Assembly (NCBI GenBank): GCA_027405735.1
Contig: JAPEHQ010000013.1
Span: forward strand, 1,736,001-1,800,000
Reading direction: 5' to 3'
Length of the DNA: 64,000 nucleotides
Source of the DNA: Mucor racemosus
Taxonomy: Eukaryota; Mucoromycota; Mucoromycetes; Mucorales; Mucoraceae
Below the pieces are notes generated by a model. That model did not search any database. It had not been told where the DNA came from and was given only the letters and a program-made list of their open reading frames with translations. Below are positions 1 to 12,898 of the stretch, piece by piece (positions within the stretch are counted from its first letter, which is position 1; each line of letters starts with the position of its first letter). The position numbers and the translations under genes were made by a program.

Positions 1-1154
1 TATCAAGACTCAAAATCATGAAATTCTCGGCGTATTTCTTAGAGTGTGATATGAAATTGCAAAGTGGCGCTTAATCTCTTTTCAGATGTAGTGTCATGTT
101 TAAGATAACTTGAGGACCGAGTGAACGGCGATCTAAATAAAGTATGCTGATGTGGCACCATGTTCCTCAATTTGAGCCTATCGATTATACTTACTAAGGG
201 CAGGGGCGATTCCTTTTTTTGTCAACTGCATTGTCATACTTGAAGTTTGCTGTTGCAAAAAAAGCCAAATAAATCCAGACATCATGATGGCACTTGGATT
301 GAATAGCATTCTCGCGTGCAACTTCTTTTTCTATTAATCATTAATTTTAAATTGCTAATTGTTTTCTTTTGATTGAAACCTGATACGATTTCCTGATCCA
401 ACCCCCGATAAATTTCTATATGTTTGTTTGGTAGGCATTTAAAAATGAAAAAAAAAAAAAAAAATAGAGAACAATAGCGCCAAGTTTTAGATTACCTATA
501 GATTTGAATGGATTGATTAAATTGATTGCTTTACTGCAACGTAATATCTTGATTTAACAAGTCCAGCAAATGCACATTATTTTTTCATGTAAATTTTGAA
601 TAATGGATTGGGGACAAGTGTTTCTTTTGCATCTGGATTAACCTGTAATTTTTAAAACTGAAAGGTGCTTGGCGGTGATTTATCCTTCTTTGTCGTCTTT
701 ACATTGACTGCGCATGTAGTAAGATTATAATAGCGTGGAGTTTGGTACTACAATTAATGATATATACTTTACCCGTACTAAGAGTAATGCGATCTAGTAT
801 ATATCCTTGTATCTGCATACTTTTAGCAAGTTCTACGATATATTCTGAAAATAGAAATTGATTGATGATGGTACGATTTCATAAAGAAGGGTTGAATCTC
901 AAAAAAAAGTGAACCAAGTCCGAGAAACTTGTTAAAAAGCATGCCATATGCTAATGTGAGACTACAAATCTGCACAAACAGACCCAGTGATATGCCATAA
1001 AAGGCCTACGGCAACAGAGCCAGCAATGAATCGGAGAAGGTAAATTAATCAAATCTGCTCATAAACGCTCCCTTCCCCCCCATGAAGGCAAAAAAAGCAT
1101 GAAAAGTGGAGTGACTCTATTCGTAGTATAGTTTACTTTTTTTGGGTCACACGA
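1..1154. other. Gene-free upstream stretch
   Basis: No open frame or RNA gene is supportable here. The stretch is AT-rich with a run of A near 448-463. It ends in the promoter of the downstream zinc-finger gene. Confidence 0.5.
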
Positions 1155-1162
1155 TATATAAA
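1155..1162 (+). promoter_or_regulatory. TATA box of CCCH zinc-finger gene
   Basis: TATATAAA lies about 90 bases before the ATG at 1250, followed by a T-rich tract, a plausible distance for a fungal core promoter. The role is inferred from motif and position only. Confidence 0.5.
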
Positions 1163-1249
1163 GGACCCCAATTTTTTGAATGATAGTTTTTCTTTTTTGG
1201 TTATTATTTCATTCTTTTCTCACTCTTATTTAATAATTTATAACAAAAT

Positions 1250-2564
1250 ATGAACAACCCTCACATTATGTCAGTTTCTCCTCGCTCAGCATTTGGATTA
1301 AATTTTATCAAAGAAAATATCAGTAACAGCTACGAAGAGATCGATGAGCGATTATTCGATAGTTATTTAGAAATTTCTGAACATAAAAATTCCAAGTCAT
1401 CATCTTTTGAAGCTGGAAATAATTCTTCTTTAAATGTTAGCCCTTGCCTTTCAGAAGAAGAAAGTGATAGTTCTCATCAATATAAACAATCAGTTATCGG
1501 CAATGGCCGTAAAATGATGAAATCCACCAATAACAATCAAAAGAAACGTGAAACAAAGAGTATGTATTTATTATTATTTTAGGGGACAAGGCTAGCTACT
1601 GTCTGGGGGAGGGGTGTTTATACTACCAATGATTTCATTTGCTGACAAACAATTTTATATAGCTCACAAAAAGGAGGAAATCGATTCTGACAACGAATCA
1701 ATGAAATCCTTAAAAAAATCACCTAAATCTGCCAACAAGAAATCTTCAATTCAGGTTTCTACCAACAATAATAACCAAGATGACTCTGAAAAGAAGCAGA
1801 AAAGTCTCTACAAGACCGAACTTTGTCGTAATTGGGAAGAAACTAGTCATTGTAGATACGGTATGAAGTGTCAATATGCTCATGGTGCTGCTGATTTGCG
1901 TGAACTTGATCGTCATCCTAAATACAAGACTCAGAAATGTCGTACTTTTCATCAAACTGGTTCTTGCCCTTATGGTGCTCGTTGTACATTTAGACATTTC
2001 AATCTTCCCGGCGATGCCCTTGAAATGAAGAATCTCGAAAAGGAAGAAGAAGAAAAGAGACAAAAAGACGAAGCTGCTGCTGCTGCTTCTGCTGCTTCTG
2101 CTGCTGTCATTGCCGAAAATATCAATATTGAAAAGCAAGAAATCATCAGTATGAAGCTAGAAGATCGTCCATCCATCTTTTCCGCCGAGAATAAGAAAGT
2201 TCTTCAACAAAACTGGTTTTTGGATAATAACAACATGTCTCCTTTGAATGGACTTGTAACTGAGAACAACACTCTTCCCAAGAGAAATATGATGATGAAT
2301 CAATTTAGCAACTCTTTTGACCCTGAAGATTCCCTTCTCCCTTCAAATGCTGAAAGTCTACTTCCTCATCAACTCTTATTTGATTTAGAATCACCCGAAG
2401 AAGAAGAAGAACCTGCTCGTTGTCCTCTTCGTAATTACGTAAACTTGCCTTCTTTCTCTAATTTCCAAGTTCCTCACCATCTTCCTCACAACCATCCTCA
2501 ACAACATCAACAACAACATCAACAACAAGAATGCAAGACTTTCTTCCGTCCTTGGTTATTCTAA
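1250..2564 (+). CDS. Tandem CCCH zinc-finger protein, TTP/TIS11 family
   Basis: Proposed exons are 1250..1559 and 1663..2564, giving 403 aa. The 103-nt intron has donor GTATGT and acceptor TATAG and keeps the frame. Two C-x8-C-x5-C-x3-H fingers are visible: C158, C167, C173, H177 and C196, C205, C211, H215. They are 18 residues apart and each is preceded by a YKT-type lead-in (YKTELC, YKTQKC), the signature of TTP/TIS11/Cth proteins. These bind AU-rich elements in 3' UTRs and recruit deadenylases, so a role in cytoplasmic mRNA decay is inferred. The rest is low-complexity: a serine-rich acidic N-terminus, an E/K plus alanine tract after the fingers and a His/Gln-rich C-terminus. The next gene converges from the opposite strand. 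Confidence 0.9.
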
Positions 2565-2591
2565 ATTAAATTAATTTTTTTTTTCTCTTCA

Positions 2592-2600
2592 TATTTATTT
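2592..2600 (+). promoter_or_regulatory. AU-rich element in 3' UTR of CCCH gene
   Basis: TATTTATTT occurs about 28 bases after the stop codon, and more ATTTA-type cores follow near 2638 and 2711. TTP/TIS11 proteins bind UAUUUAU cores and often regulate their own messages. Autoregulation is inference and AT-rich sequence makes chance matches common. Confidence 0.3.
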
Positions 2601-2905
2601 CAAACTAGCAAAAAAAAACACTCCCAAAAAAACTTGATATTTATTACCCTTCTTTCTCTCAACAGAAAGAAATTTCATCAATTTCAAGATTTTTATATGA
2701 AGCAAGCAGAATTTATTCATTATTATATAGCATCATTTTCTTTTCAATTAACAAAAATTCCCCAACTCTTTTTTCTTTCTTTCTATTATTCATTCTTCCT
2801 TTCCCCCTCCCCTCTCTATTTCTCATTATATTATATATTTGTATATACATAATCTTATATAACTTATTTTATTCATTTCCATTTTGATAAAAAAAAATTA
2901 CATTT

Positions 2906-4287
2906 TTAATGCATGACAGGACATTTTAAGGTTGCAGTGTTATTTCTGTACTTTTCAGGGCCCAATTCTGAAATACTATAACCATCCTTATAAATGTAAG
3001 GCTTGTAGTTAAAGTACTCAGGTATATATTTTCCTTCTTTGTTTGGATAAAATGGCGTTCTACTAAGAAATGCGGATCTAGGCAACATGAAATTTCTAAT
3101 AAAAAATGCTCGAGTAGCCATGATAGATTTAAACATAAATGTCAAGGCATTGGATTCTTCAGGTAATTGAAATGCCTTGGCATCTGCACTGTCAAGAATA
3201 GAAGACAGTACATGGAGAGCAAAGTTATAAATGGGTTCTCTTACAAATGAAGGAATGCCAGATAAAAGATGACGAAATGTGGGTTCACCACATTTCCAAT
3301 TTGTAGGAGCATACTTGATATGATTCTCTGCGTATCTCTATAAATTTACAGTTAATGGTCATACACTAACATGCATACAGGGTAACCTTAATACTTTACA
3401 TTTTTAAAAGCAAGCATCTTTTCTGGTGTGTCTGGAATATCTTGGAGCTTCATTCCTACACCGACATCATACCACACACGGAACATGGCCTAGATTGTTT
3501 TATTTTTGAGTAAAATGCATCCATATTGTATAACATAAAGTCTTACATTAATCTCTCGTTCATCAAGTTGCCTCCATTCATAACGATTGATCCATGACAC
3601 AGGTTCAAAAATAAATAAAGATAGGGTGTATAGATAATCATCATTTAAAATGTTGTATTTTCCATGCAATTCATTTAATCTTGTCAGCGCTATATCAGGT
3701 CTCTTCCATTGTGCTTTGATATCTTCTTCTGGTGTATTAGGATCCTTACCAAGTTGCTTTTGAATTCTCGAATGTGTTTCTGTGATTTCCATCAGTACAA
3801 GCTCAGTATCCTCGGCCCTTCGAGTACAATCCTTTTTGAATTCACCTGTAGCTACCAATAGCTTTGAAATGGTAGGGATCGAAAAGGTTTTGAATAAAGC
3901 TAATTCTGTACCTTCTCGGCTTAAAACTACGGATCATGGTTAAATGTTTAAACTCCATGTTGCATTTATAATTTATACTTTACAAGGAAATTCCTTTTTT
4001 GCGGTAATTGAAGTGATTTCTCTAGCAATATCAATATTATCCAGTATATCTTGAGGGTTGGGATACTTTTCACGGATGAATTTGATATTTTTATATCGTA
4101 AATGACGAACAGTAGCCAAATACAACAGTAAGATACTGCCGCCAGCAGCAGCTGATAAAATGAATGTATTTTCTTTTTGTCGTGTGCCTTCAACGAAGTC
4201 TGTTAATCTATTAACTAGATTGTCAATTTGACTAGTAGGATTAGTCTCTTGAATCAAATTTTGAAGTGTATTTGTTATATTGTTCAT
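2906..4287 (-). CDS. mpaB/DUF2236-type ER-bound oxygenase
   Basis: Four exons on the minus strand, 3984..4287, 3547..3926, 3400..3489 and 2906..3337, are joined by introns of 57, 57 and 62 nt and encode 401 aa. One hydrophobic segment lies near residues 38-58, followed by a soluble domain. The continuous product shows the pattern of the mpaB/rubber-oxygenase catalytic domain (PF09995, formerly DUF2236): an ALFKTF-IPTIS segment, then WINRYEWRQLDEREIN and FRVWYDVG. Characterised relatives are the mycophenolic-acid oxygenase MpaB, which cleaves a prenyl chain, and bacterial latex-clearing protein. The substrate here is unknown, and such genes are common outside biosynthetic clusters. An in-frame ATG at 4344 would add 19 hydrophobic residues; 4287 was chosen because it gives a simpler N-terminus. 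Confidence 0.75.
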
Positions 4288-5989
4288 GTTTTTTTTTATT
4301 AATGTAAGATATAATAATGAGGAAACAAAGGAAAAACAAAACAAAACAAAAAAAAGGGGAAGCTTAAATGCAAGTTAATTCTGTTTTAACAGGGCGGATT
4401 GTTACATGAATTTAAAGCTTTTTGATTACATCCAAACTCATTTTTTCCCAATCATATTTGAAATTTGAAGGATTCAATCAGCAAGGCTTTTTGCTGCTGT
4501 TGATGGAATTACATTTCAATATCCAATATACATAATTTTCAAGTATTAAGGAGACATAAGTTTATATTACACGCATAAAATGTCGCTGCAGGGAAGTGGG
4601 AAAAATGGAAGCGAGATAAGGCTACCAAGTATATAAAACAAAAATTTTGAACGTGTATATCAAAAAGGTGAATATAACATTACATGATGCTTTCACAATA
4701 TCATTAGGTTTAGGTTAGATCAATAACGAATAAATGTTGTGTAATATATAATTGATCTTTTACGACATTATATCTTTTGTTTACACAATTGAAACATATT
4801 CGTAGTTTATTTATAAATGATTATGCGTGTGCATATGACTTTAGAATTTCTTGTATATAATAATTCGCTTATATAATAATGTTATAGATAATAAAAAAAA
4901 AAAAAGGGGGATATAGCTTTTTTACAGCACATTATATCCTTAAAACATGCTTCATTTTCCTCAAGTCATCCAGGAATTACTAAACATATCTACATACATG
5001 CTTGCACAGATTCTACACGCTAAATTGTTGTCCGTGTTGATGTGTAACAAGAAATGTCTTCGGCAATTGAACCGGATTTCTGTCGGTTTACATGTGTTCA
5101 CAGGATATTGGTAATAGATATACTTAAAAGCTGCTAAATATGAATATACCAAAACCTAGAGAAAAAATTAGCGTGTAAACTTTAATGTAGTCTGTATTCA
5201 AAATCAGTTTTACTTTTTTAAAGATATACCTACTTGTTCTGGAATAATAATCCTTTAAAACAGTCGGTGTGTACAAAAAATTTCCGGTTGATAATTGAAA
5301 TCAGAAGATTATTTGAAAAAGTTTAATTTTTGCAACAACTGTGGAACATTACACTTCAAATATTAGATGCACCAAATTCATGAACGTTATCTCTATATGT
5401 ATATCAAGACGTCTATACATAGCTCTAAATTCATCATCAAGTGCATTAATCATATATCAGAAGCACAACTAGTATCAAACAAAAAATCTGCGAACTGCTA
5501 CTTGATTTATAACAATAGTTTAATTTATTGGTGGACCTCAACTTTTTTTTGAAATGTCAAAACTTTAGAATTAACATATGAGAACTGTATCTGAGATGTT
5601 GCGGAATAGGTTCATCCACAGTGATCCGAGACCTCCTCTGGGCTCCCAAATAGACCTGACTTTGACTTCTTTGTAGGTTGGAATTTTGGTCTTTAACAGA
5701 CGCCATTTGAATTAAAATGCATAATGAAGCATTACAAACTCAATGAAACTCGCATGTTTTGTTTATGTTCCCTACAATAAATCCAAGTATCAGCAATTTG
5801 AAGAAAATATGATTTTTTTGGTTGTTTATTCAAGGTTAAAACTATTTGGATATCGTAGCAATAAGCAATGCTATTTTATATTCACCAGATGATGCTAATT
5901 TGCGTTTATTTGTGTCATTTTCTCTTTTTAGGAATATTTATTTCTAGTGGAAATGATAACAATTTTGCTAATACAGGTTATGGCTGTCA
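4288..5989. other. Gene-free stretch
   Basis: AT-rich sequence with short chance frames only. It holds the promoter of the oxygenase gene at its left end. No repeat shared with the rest of the window was recognised. Confidence 0.4.
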
Positions 5990-7240
5990 TTAATGAGAAA
6001 AATTGAACTTCCAATCAATCTTCAAATCGAACCATGCCCTCTTTTCCAAGATAAGCCCGACACAAAGCACTTTTAAAATATACGCTAGACACTACTAAAT
6101 AGATATGAATTGATCGCATTATTTTGCCTGTTCCAGAATTCATTTTATACCTCATAAAAGACTCAAAACGCGTAAAATCCACTGCTTTTTTCTTAAAAAC
6201 TGGGTCTCACTTTTCATCCCTGCACAACTTTTTTTTTCACTAAATAACACCAAGAAAAAAATATATGCCAATGTACCTGAGATGCTCACCTGTAATTCAA
6301 AAGCAAGTATCTGGAAATATCCTACTTTTTACAGTTGGTATTAATTTTTCAGTGCTAAGGTTTCAGATTTTTTACGCGTATTTCACTGCTAATGATTGAA
6401 AACTTTGAGGCTTCATATCTCTAGAGAAAATTAAGCTATACTAACACTTTTTAATAATAAAACTTACTTGTTTTGAAGTGCTATATAACATATTTTAGTA
6501 TAAAAACATTCTGAGAACCTTTATTTTTTTTTCATTTTTTTTGGCATTTCTATACTAGGTTTCAAAATATTGGCTAAATTGAGCAACATTTTTTTTGCAT
6601 TCATGTCCTTAAGCTCGTTAAGCTCTCTCGGACCCAATTTAGAGTTTTTCAAAATATTGATTTTTTGTGGAGATATCCTAAAAAATGTGTACAAAAAGGC
6701 ACCTCAATTTCTAGCTTCCATTTTCCCTTATATACCCTCATCCTAAATTCTGAAACAGAAAAAAATTTGGACAAAAATGTTGTTTTCTCTACGAAAAATG
6801 CAGCTAGAAGATTGTACAATAGCTTGATCAATAGATAATAATTTTTTGCATCATCTCGATTAGTTGTATTTTAAATATGCTTATAAAAAGTGATGTGTAT
6901 CTTCAAAAAACCTCCAAAATTTCAATTGCATTTTACGCAAAATTTAATGTAAAATGTTTGTCTGAATTTTATTTAGATCGATGCAGAATCCAAAACTCTA
7001 CAAAATTTATTTAGTATACTAGGTCGACTTACTTTGCAGTTCATGATCAATTAAACGATTTTGTTTTTTCATCATTTTTCGTCCATTTTTTAAAATAAAT
7101 TTTGGAACCCAGTTATCATAATTTGTAAGCTGTGATATCGACTATTATTTTGATTATCTCGATGAAAATTGAATATTTTTGGCTGAAACAAAAAATACAG
7201 AGTAGCAATCAATTAGATCTATCTTGTGAATACAGAAATT
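5990..7240 (+). repeat. Repeat family A, copy 1
   Basis: This block matches 27140-28350 in the same orientation, and its right end matches the inverted fragment at 63830-64000. Shared text is clear from about 6085 to 7215, for example around the GGACCCAATTTAGAGTTTTT stretch. On the minus strand both copies contain related coding-like text (LLYNLLAAFFVEKT...), intact for 112 codons in copy 2 but broken by a frame change here. The element class is unknown. Ends are approximate. Confidence 0.75.
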
Positions 7241-7483
7241 AATCGCTGGATAATGAGTTTTAAGTTTTACAAAATAATAAACTAATACTTACAACTACAG
7301 AAAACAAAGAAAAAAAACTCCATCCTTGTGAATATTGATCCAATTAATTTCCAATTATACATGATGGTAGATTTGCATATATCCTGCATGAAATTTTATA
7401 TTTCTACTCTCACAGATCGCTGTGATGAATTGAGAAAACCATCAGCAAAACATGATATTTCTGTCCAACAAAACTACCTGTTG

Positions 7484-7980
7484 TGTCCTATATTTTTATC
7501 TTTGATGAATCAGTTCTTCAACAACTGTATAATAAAAACAAGGTATTGTTTATTTAGATTTAAAAGTATGGCCTTTTTACTGTTTATTGATTTGATATTG
7601 AGCTCCTGAGATGTAATTTAAGACACTATGGGACCATTAGATCTATTTGATAGTAGTCTATGGATTGAAATGGATCAATCATAATTCAGCCGTGCTTATA
7701 GAGCTTGTGAGTTGCCTTGTTACAATGCTGCGTCAAATGTGCTTAAACGTTGATTTGATAGTTACTTGATTGGTTAATCGCTGGGATGAAATAATATGAT
7801 GGTGTCATAATTGAGGTCCAAGAAGCGTTCTTGATAATTGCTGGATAAACTTAGTACGCTAGGAGTTTTTTATATCGAATATCAAGACCTTGCACTTCAA
7901 TAGATGTCGTAGTCAATAGATTGTAAGATGTATTTATACTGTAGACGGTGATAAAGTATGGTACTTGGTGGCATGCAACA
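7484..7980 (-). repeat. Solo LTR, family C, diverged copy
   Basis: This 497-bp segment matches 60422-60949 in the same direction and 12033-12561 inverted. It begins TGTCCTATATTT and ends GCATGCAACA, corresponding to the TGTCGTAT...ATACAACA ends of the better copies. No matching target duplication is visible, as expected for an old copy. Confidence 0.65.
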
Positions 7981-8338
7981 ATCTTTAGTTACCTTTAAAG
8001 ATTTGACGCAATTTGACACAATATTAGACGAAAAAATTCGAAAATTTATCTGAAAGCCATCTGAAATCTGCTTTTTGTAACCGTATAAAACCGAAGACAA
8101 AAACCTTATTACTCACGGCGAACTTTAATCCTAATGATTTCTAATTTTACATGATAATAGATGATAGTAGGTACACAACATTTGCCACAGGATGACCTGA
8201 AAGAGCAATTCCTGCAACATACTGTGTGTCAAAAAAAGTATTTCCAAAGTACAACTATAGATTTTTATGCTCTCTATTAAAAACAACTGAAAATACAATC
8301 TCCATTACTACTGATACAAGTAGTAGTAGGCTGTCTTC

Positions 8339-8500
8339 TGTAATGATCTGTGATTTTGGATATATACAGTATTATGATGGTCAAAATGATATGCTACTGA
8401 TATGATTTTTAATACTAGTAGAGATCGGTGAATATTGGTTGAAGGAAGGCTGGTGTTCTTATTTGTTGTTATTGCGTACCCACTCCACAGGTAATTATAG
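8339..8500 (+). repeat. Remnant of LTR family D
   Basis: It starts TGTAATGATCTGTGATTTTGG like the LTRs at 18289 and 59187 and shares the GGTGTTCTTATTTG block farther in. Similarity then fades, so this is a truncated, diverged copy. Confidence 0.45.
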
Positions 8501-9131
8501 TAATTTGTAAAATAATAATGTGAAGTGAATTAAGCTAGATTCCCATCATAAAATACCTAAATTAGATGTCATCTCATTTGAAACCATGCTATCAAATATA
8601 AGGCTATATAGTAAATAGACAATTGCATGAAGATAGCAAGGGTATAATACTCAAATAAGAGATGCTAAAATACTAAAGTAATGTGGGATATCCCAAATAA
8701 AAGATACAAAAAGTACATGCTTATCAAGTAGAACAAGTAAGGGCTGTTCTAAAAGCATGATTGACAAACTATATTTAAAACACCGTTCTTGATTCACCAA
8801 ATCAATCACCAAACAACCCAACATTTATACTCAAAATTAATGGAATCGTTGACAATTGCAATGCAATTGCAAGATAGTAAATAATCAACAAATAATATAA
8901 ATAGAGACGTAGAATAACCATTTTATTACACATTATCCATATTTTAATAAAGAAGGATTTTAACAGTATTTTTTATCGCTTTTTACACCCATATTTTACT
9001 GCATAATGAATCTTTTGTGTTGTAGTCCTTATTGTGAAAGTAAGCTAACTAATCTGCTGAAATTACAATTCATAATTGATCTTAGTTGATTGAAGAATGG
9101 TCTGAAATATAAGGAATATATGTAAGTATAA
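8501..9131. other. Gene-free stretch
   Basis: AT-rich sequence with no gene. A TATAAATAGAGACG stretch near 8898 followed by more AT-rich text could belong to another old LTR, but no boundaries could be set. Confidence 0.3.
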
Positions 9132-9443
9132 AACACGAGCCAAGCCCCGGACGAGCTTTGTATCACTCCAGCTTGAGCCAAGCGTTTGATTTCTTTTCAA
9201 AAAGTTCAAATTTAATAATAATAAGTAAATTATATGACATTATTACTTTAAATAATTGTCAATCGACATGCATAAGTTTGCTTTACTTTAGATATTTGTC
9301 ACTTGAAAGGTAAAATAAAGCTCGCATTGAGATGATGAGTTTTAATCGCTGCATAAAAAAGCTCGTGTGGGTGAACGAGCTAAAGTCAACCGCAAAAAAA
9401 AAAGCTCGACTGCATACTGTACAAAAAGCTCGGCTCGTTTAAA
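9132..9443. repeat. Possible MITE with ACGAGCC inverted ends
   Basis: The segment opens with ACGAGCCAAGC and closes with GCTCGGCTCGT, an 11-bp inverted pair with one mismatch. Between them the word AAGCTCG recurs several times. A miniature inverted-repeat element of about 310 bp fits. No clear target duplication was found, so the call is tentative. The same ACGAGCC...GGCTCGT pair occurs in the small insertion at 15664-15740. Confidence 0.4.
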
Positions 9444-9581
9444 ATAATTAGATACTGTATATGAGACACCATGTTTAGTTACATAAACTATGTGCCCCTC
9501 AAATATGCTATGCTATTAATGTAAATAAACACTGATCTAACGGATGAAATTGTTATATAGAATTTGTATATAAATAGGATA

Positions 9582-12500
9582 AATTGGTCTGTACATGAGC
9601 ATCGTGCCATCCTCAAAATTCTATTGCATTTTTTAATGGAATAGGTTTTTAAATTGCGTTTGCTTTTATCAATATAGATTATAGAAAATACAATACAATT
9701 CAATGCGTTGTTAATTTAGAGCAATACATGCAAGAGCCAATATATTTAGGATTATCATCAGTTGTAAATATGTTTATAGCACTAATGTTTACAGTAACAA
9801 TGGTTTTTCCTCGAGCGTAAGCTTAAATACAGTGTATAACACTTACTGCTTAAATTTATATGCAAGTTAAATCTAAGGCTATAAATGTTACTTTATCACT
9901 CATAAAGTGTAAACAAATTAACCTTCTTGTTTAAGCTTACTATTTTAGTTTACGACTGTCAGCTGTAAAAAGATTTGTCTTCAAGTATACAGTAGCTACG
10001 ATCAAAACTATGGTTATTAGACAAGACATTATATTATTCTTTATTTTTGTTTCTATATTATTTGAAATCTTATCACTTTTCTGGAACATTTGGTGGGCTT
10101 GTTGCCAGTTCTAGCATTTCATTGGGTAGATATAAATATCGTTGTTTTCGATTTGATCTGGTAATCAAGAAATACGTCCAACAATACAGTAGTAAATAAT
10201 AATATTAGACCTTAGAATGCGGTTAAATAATGGAAAATATTAGTCTCCAATATAGACTGTTACCTATATTGAAAATATTAGTCCCTTACTGTGTGTTAGC
10301 ATGCGTATTTGGAAAAAAGAAAAGAATATCAGCTTGATAGTATGATATGCCTTATCAAACGGTGAGTGTATTCTTGGAATATAAAAACAACACATGTAGA
10401 AAAGGATTTTCAAGGCTTTACATTATTTAGCGCAGTTAAAACCCTGCTAAATTGCTCATTTCAGCCAATGTAAAAGCAGCATTATAGCGCATGTACCATA
10501 AACTAAACAAAATAGGTAGTAACTGTTACCATAGAAGCATACATTTTTTTACCAGAAAAAACACCGTCTATCATATCATACATTCATTAAAAAATTGCGA
10601 ACGCAAGCCTGTAGAGCGACGTCGTAATTGAGCAAAGCAAGATTAAACGGCTAAGTCTCTTATACTAATGGTATATCTAATTAAGTTTTAAATAAAAAAG
10701 CGTTTTATTTTTACTTTTTGTATATTTAACCATGTACTGTCTGAAAATTCAGACTTTGTAGCGGACATTTTCGGGAATCATTTTATCCTTACCAACACTC
10801 ATGATTTTGATCAAAAAACAGAAAAGTCAAATTTTGATACAAAAATCAACGTTTAAATATACTACATTGTGAGAAAAAATTGTAGCTATAGCTAATATGC
10901 ATTTTATAAAAGCTTAACATCAAAAGTTAAGTAATGAAACTTTGTACTTTTGGCCCAAAAACGGATTTTTGGTTAAAGGATTTTCATGTAATATTTTGCA
11001 ATGAAAATGTTTGTTATTTTTTATTGACCAGATAGAGCGCTAAATTTTTTATATGTGTATATTTTTTGTTTTTATAATTGGTAGTATAATTAACTCTAAA
11101 TTTGCAAATCTAGAAAAAAAAATTAAAAAATGTCAAAATTGATGATCTGGACAAAAATAATTTTTGAAATTAATATTCCGCTTATGAGCCTTGTAAGTCT
11201 TAAAAATAAGAGATTTTATAATACTGGAGAACTTTTTCAAGAATTTACGATGCTGTACTTACTTGATTCAAGCTAATTACTGTAAATCTTTATACATGCT
11301 AATATTGTGTGGTGGTGTATGTGATGATAATATAGTCTTACTTTATAATTATTGCGTTAGAGGTGATTTACATTAAGTTTTAGCCTTATCTCTCCAATAT
11401 TATAAATTATAAATATAAACATGGCCAGCACTGGAACCTATTGCTGCCTTTTTGCCCTCTTTTTTGTCCCAGGCCAATTTGTTCAGTGCTTTACGAGAAC
11501 CAACAACTTAAGTACTTACAAATGGTTTCTCGGTAGTATTTGCATTAAAATTCTATAAATTAAATTGACTGGTTCCATCTACAGTAGTATCAAACGTATC
11601 ATCAACCCCCCTTATGATAAATGTCAATCTAAAATCAGAAACATCCCATTGTCATTGTTATAAGATATGAAAAGCTTGATTTTTAATAATACAGCAATTA
11701 AATAAAAACAAGATGATACTAATAATAGCATATGGTGGGTATTTAGTATATAAGTAAGTTTGATGAAGTATGCTTTTAAACCCTTTTGAAAATCCTGAGG
11801 CAAACACAACATCTTGATCCTGTAATTTCTATCCATCAAAATATTGCGATTTTCACTACACAATGAATGCATCTTTTATCAATCTCGACCTCGATGTACA
11901 TTGGGTGTCAGTTTTTTACTAATTGCATTTTCTCTGATTTATTAATATCACGTCATATTGAACGATGGTTTGTAGCACTGCCAAAAAAAAAGAATGAATG
12001 TTTTAACTGAGTTCTCTACATATCAAATCATGTGTTGTATTCCACCTACTAGTATCATACATTATCACCTTCTACAGTATCAATACATCTTACAATCTAT
12101 TGACTACGACATGTATTGAAGTGCAAGTCTTGATATCGGATATAAGAAACTCCTAGCGTATCAAGTTTAATCCAGTAATTACCAAGAACGCTTTGACCTC
12201 AATTATGACACCACATTATTTCATCCCAGCAGTTAACCAATCAAGTAGTTATCAAATCAACATCCAAGCATATTTAGCGCAGCATTGAAACAAGACAACT
12301 CACAAGCTCTGCAAGAACGGTTAAATTATGATTGATCCATTTCAATCCATAGATTACTATCAAACAGATCCAATGGTTCAATAGTGCTTTAAATTACATC
12401 TCAGGATCTCAATGTCAAATCAATATAAAAGGCCATACTTTTATATCTAAATAAACGATATCTTGTTTTTATTATACAGTTGAAGAACTGATTAATTACT

Positions 12501-12588
12501 CATTCTTCTATAATTGTATTCTTGTTTAAGTACTATTTATCAATCCTGAAAATATACGACATTATGCGATTTAATAGCAATGAGTGCA
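9582..12588 (+). repeat. Repeat family B, copy 1 (contains an LTR)
   Basis: From about 9582 the text matches copy 2 (from ~14510) and copy 3 (from ~56455) base block by base block, and the inverted copy 4. It includes a GTCTGAAAATTCAGAC palindrome near 10741 and the TAGCGGACATTTTCGGG block. The copy lacks the first ~400 bp seen in copies 2 and 3. It is interrupted by a family C LTR at 12033-12561 and ends where copy 2 begins. No intact gene is present. Confidence 0.8.
12033..12561 (+). repeat. Solo LTR, family C, inserted in B copy 1
   Basis: This 529-bp segment starts TGTTGTAT and ends ATACGACA, near-perfect inverted ends of TG...CA type. Flanks are TCATG on the left and TTATG on the right, a 5-bp target duplication with one change. 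Copy 2 of family B has the uninterrupted text (ACATATTAAATTATGCAATT near 17254), and copy 4 likewise lacks the insert. The empty sites therefore fix the boundaries. Confidence 0.85.
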
Positions 12589-12651
12589 CACTACGGCCGA
12601 CCTGTGCTGCACACAATGATTTCGTTGTGCCCAGGTGGGCTTCGCATCATA

Positions 12652-12863
12652 CAGTGAGTCGCAAAACCCTTTCAATGATTTGGAAATTTGAATGAAAATA
12701 ACCATAACTTTCTCAGTTTCAGTCGGAGATACACTAAATTTCTATTTTAAGTAATTCAAACGTTTTTAAATTATTTTCAAAAATTTCGATCTAATTAATT
12801 AAAATTCCGCAAAAACTATGCAAGTTTAAAAAAAGGTACATCATTGAAAGGGTTTTGCACGCA
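12652..12863 (+). repeat. Left TIR of Tc1 element
   Basis: Inverted match to 14076-14287. The arm carries GCAAAACCCTTTCAATGA at its outer end and the inverse of the same word at its inner end, so each arm could itself fold back. Confidence 0.9.
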
Positions 12864-12898
12864 TTATCAAAAAAAAATTGAAGCTTATTTAAATGCAG

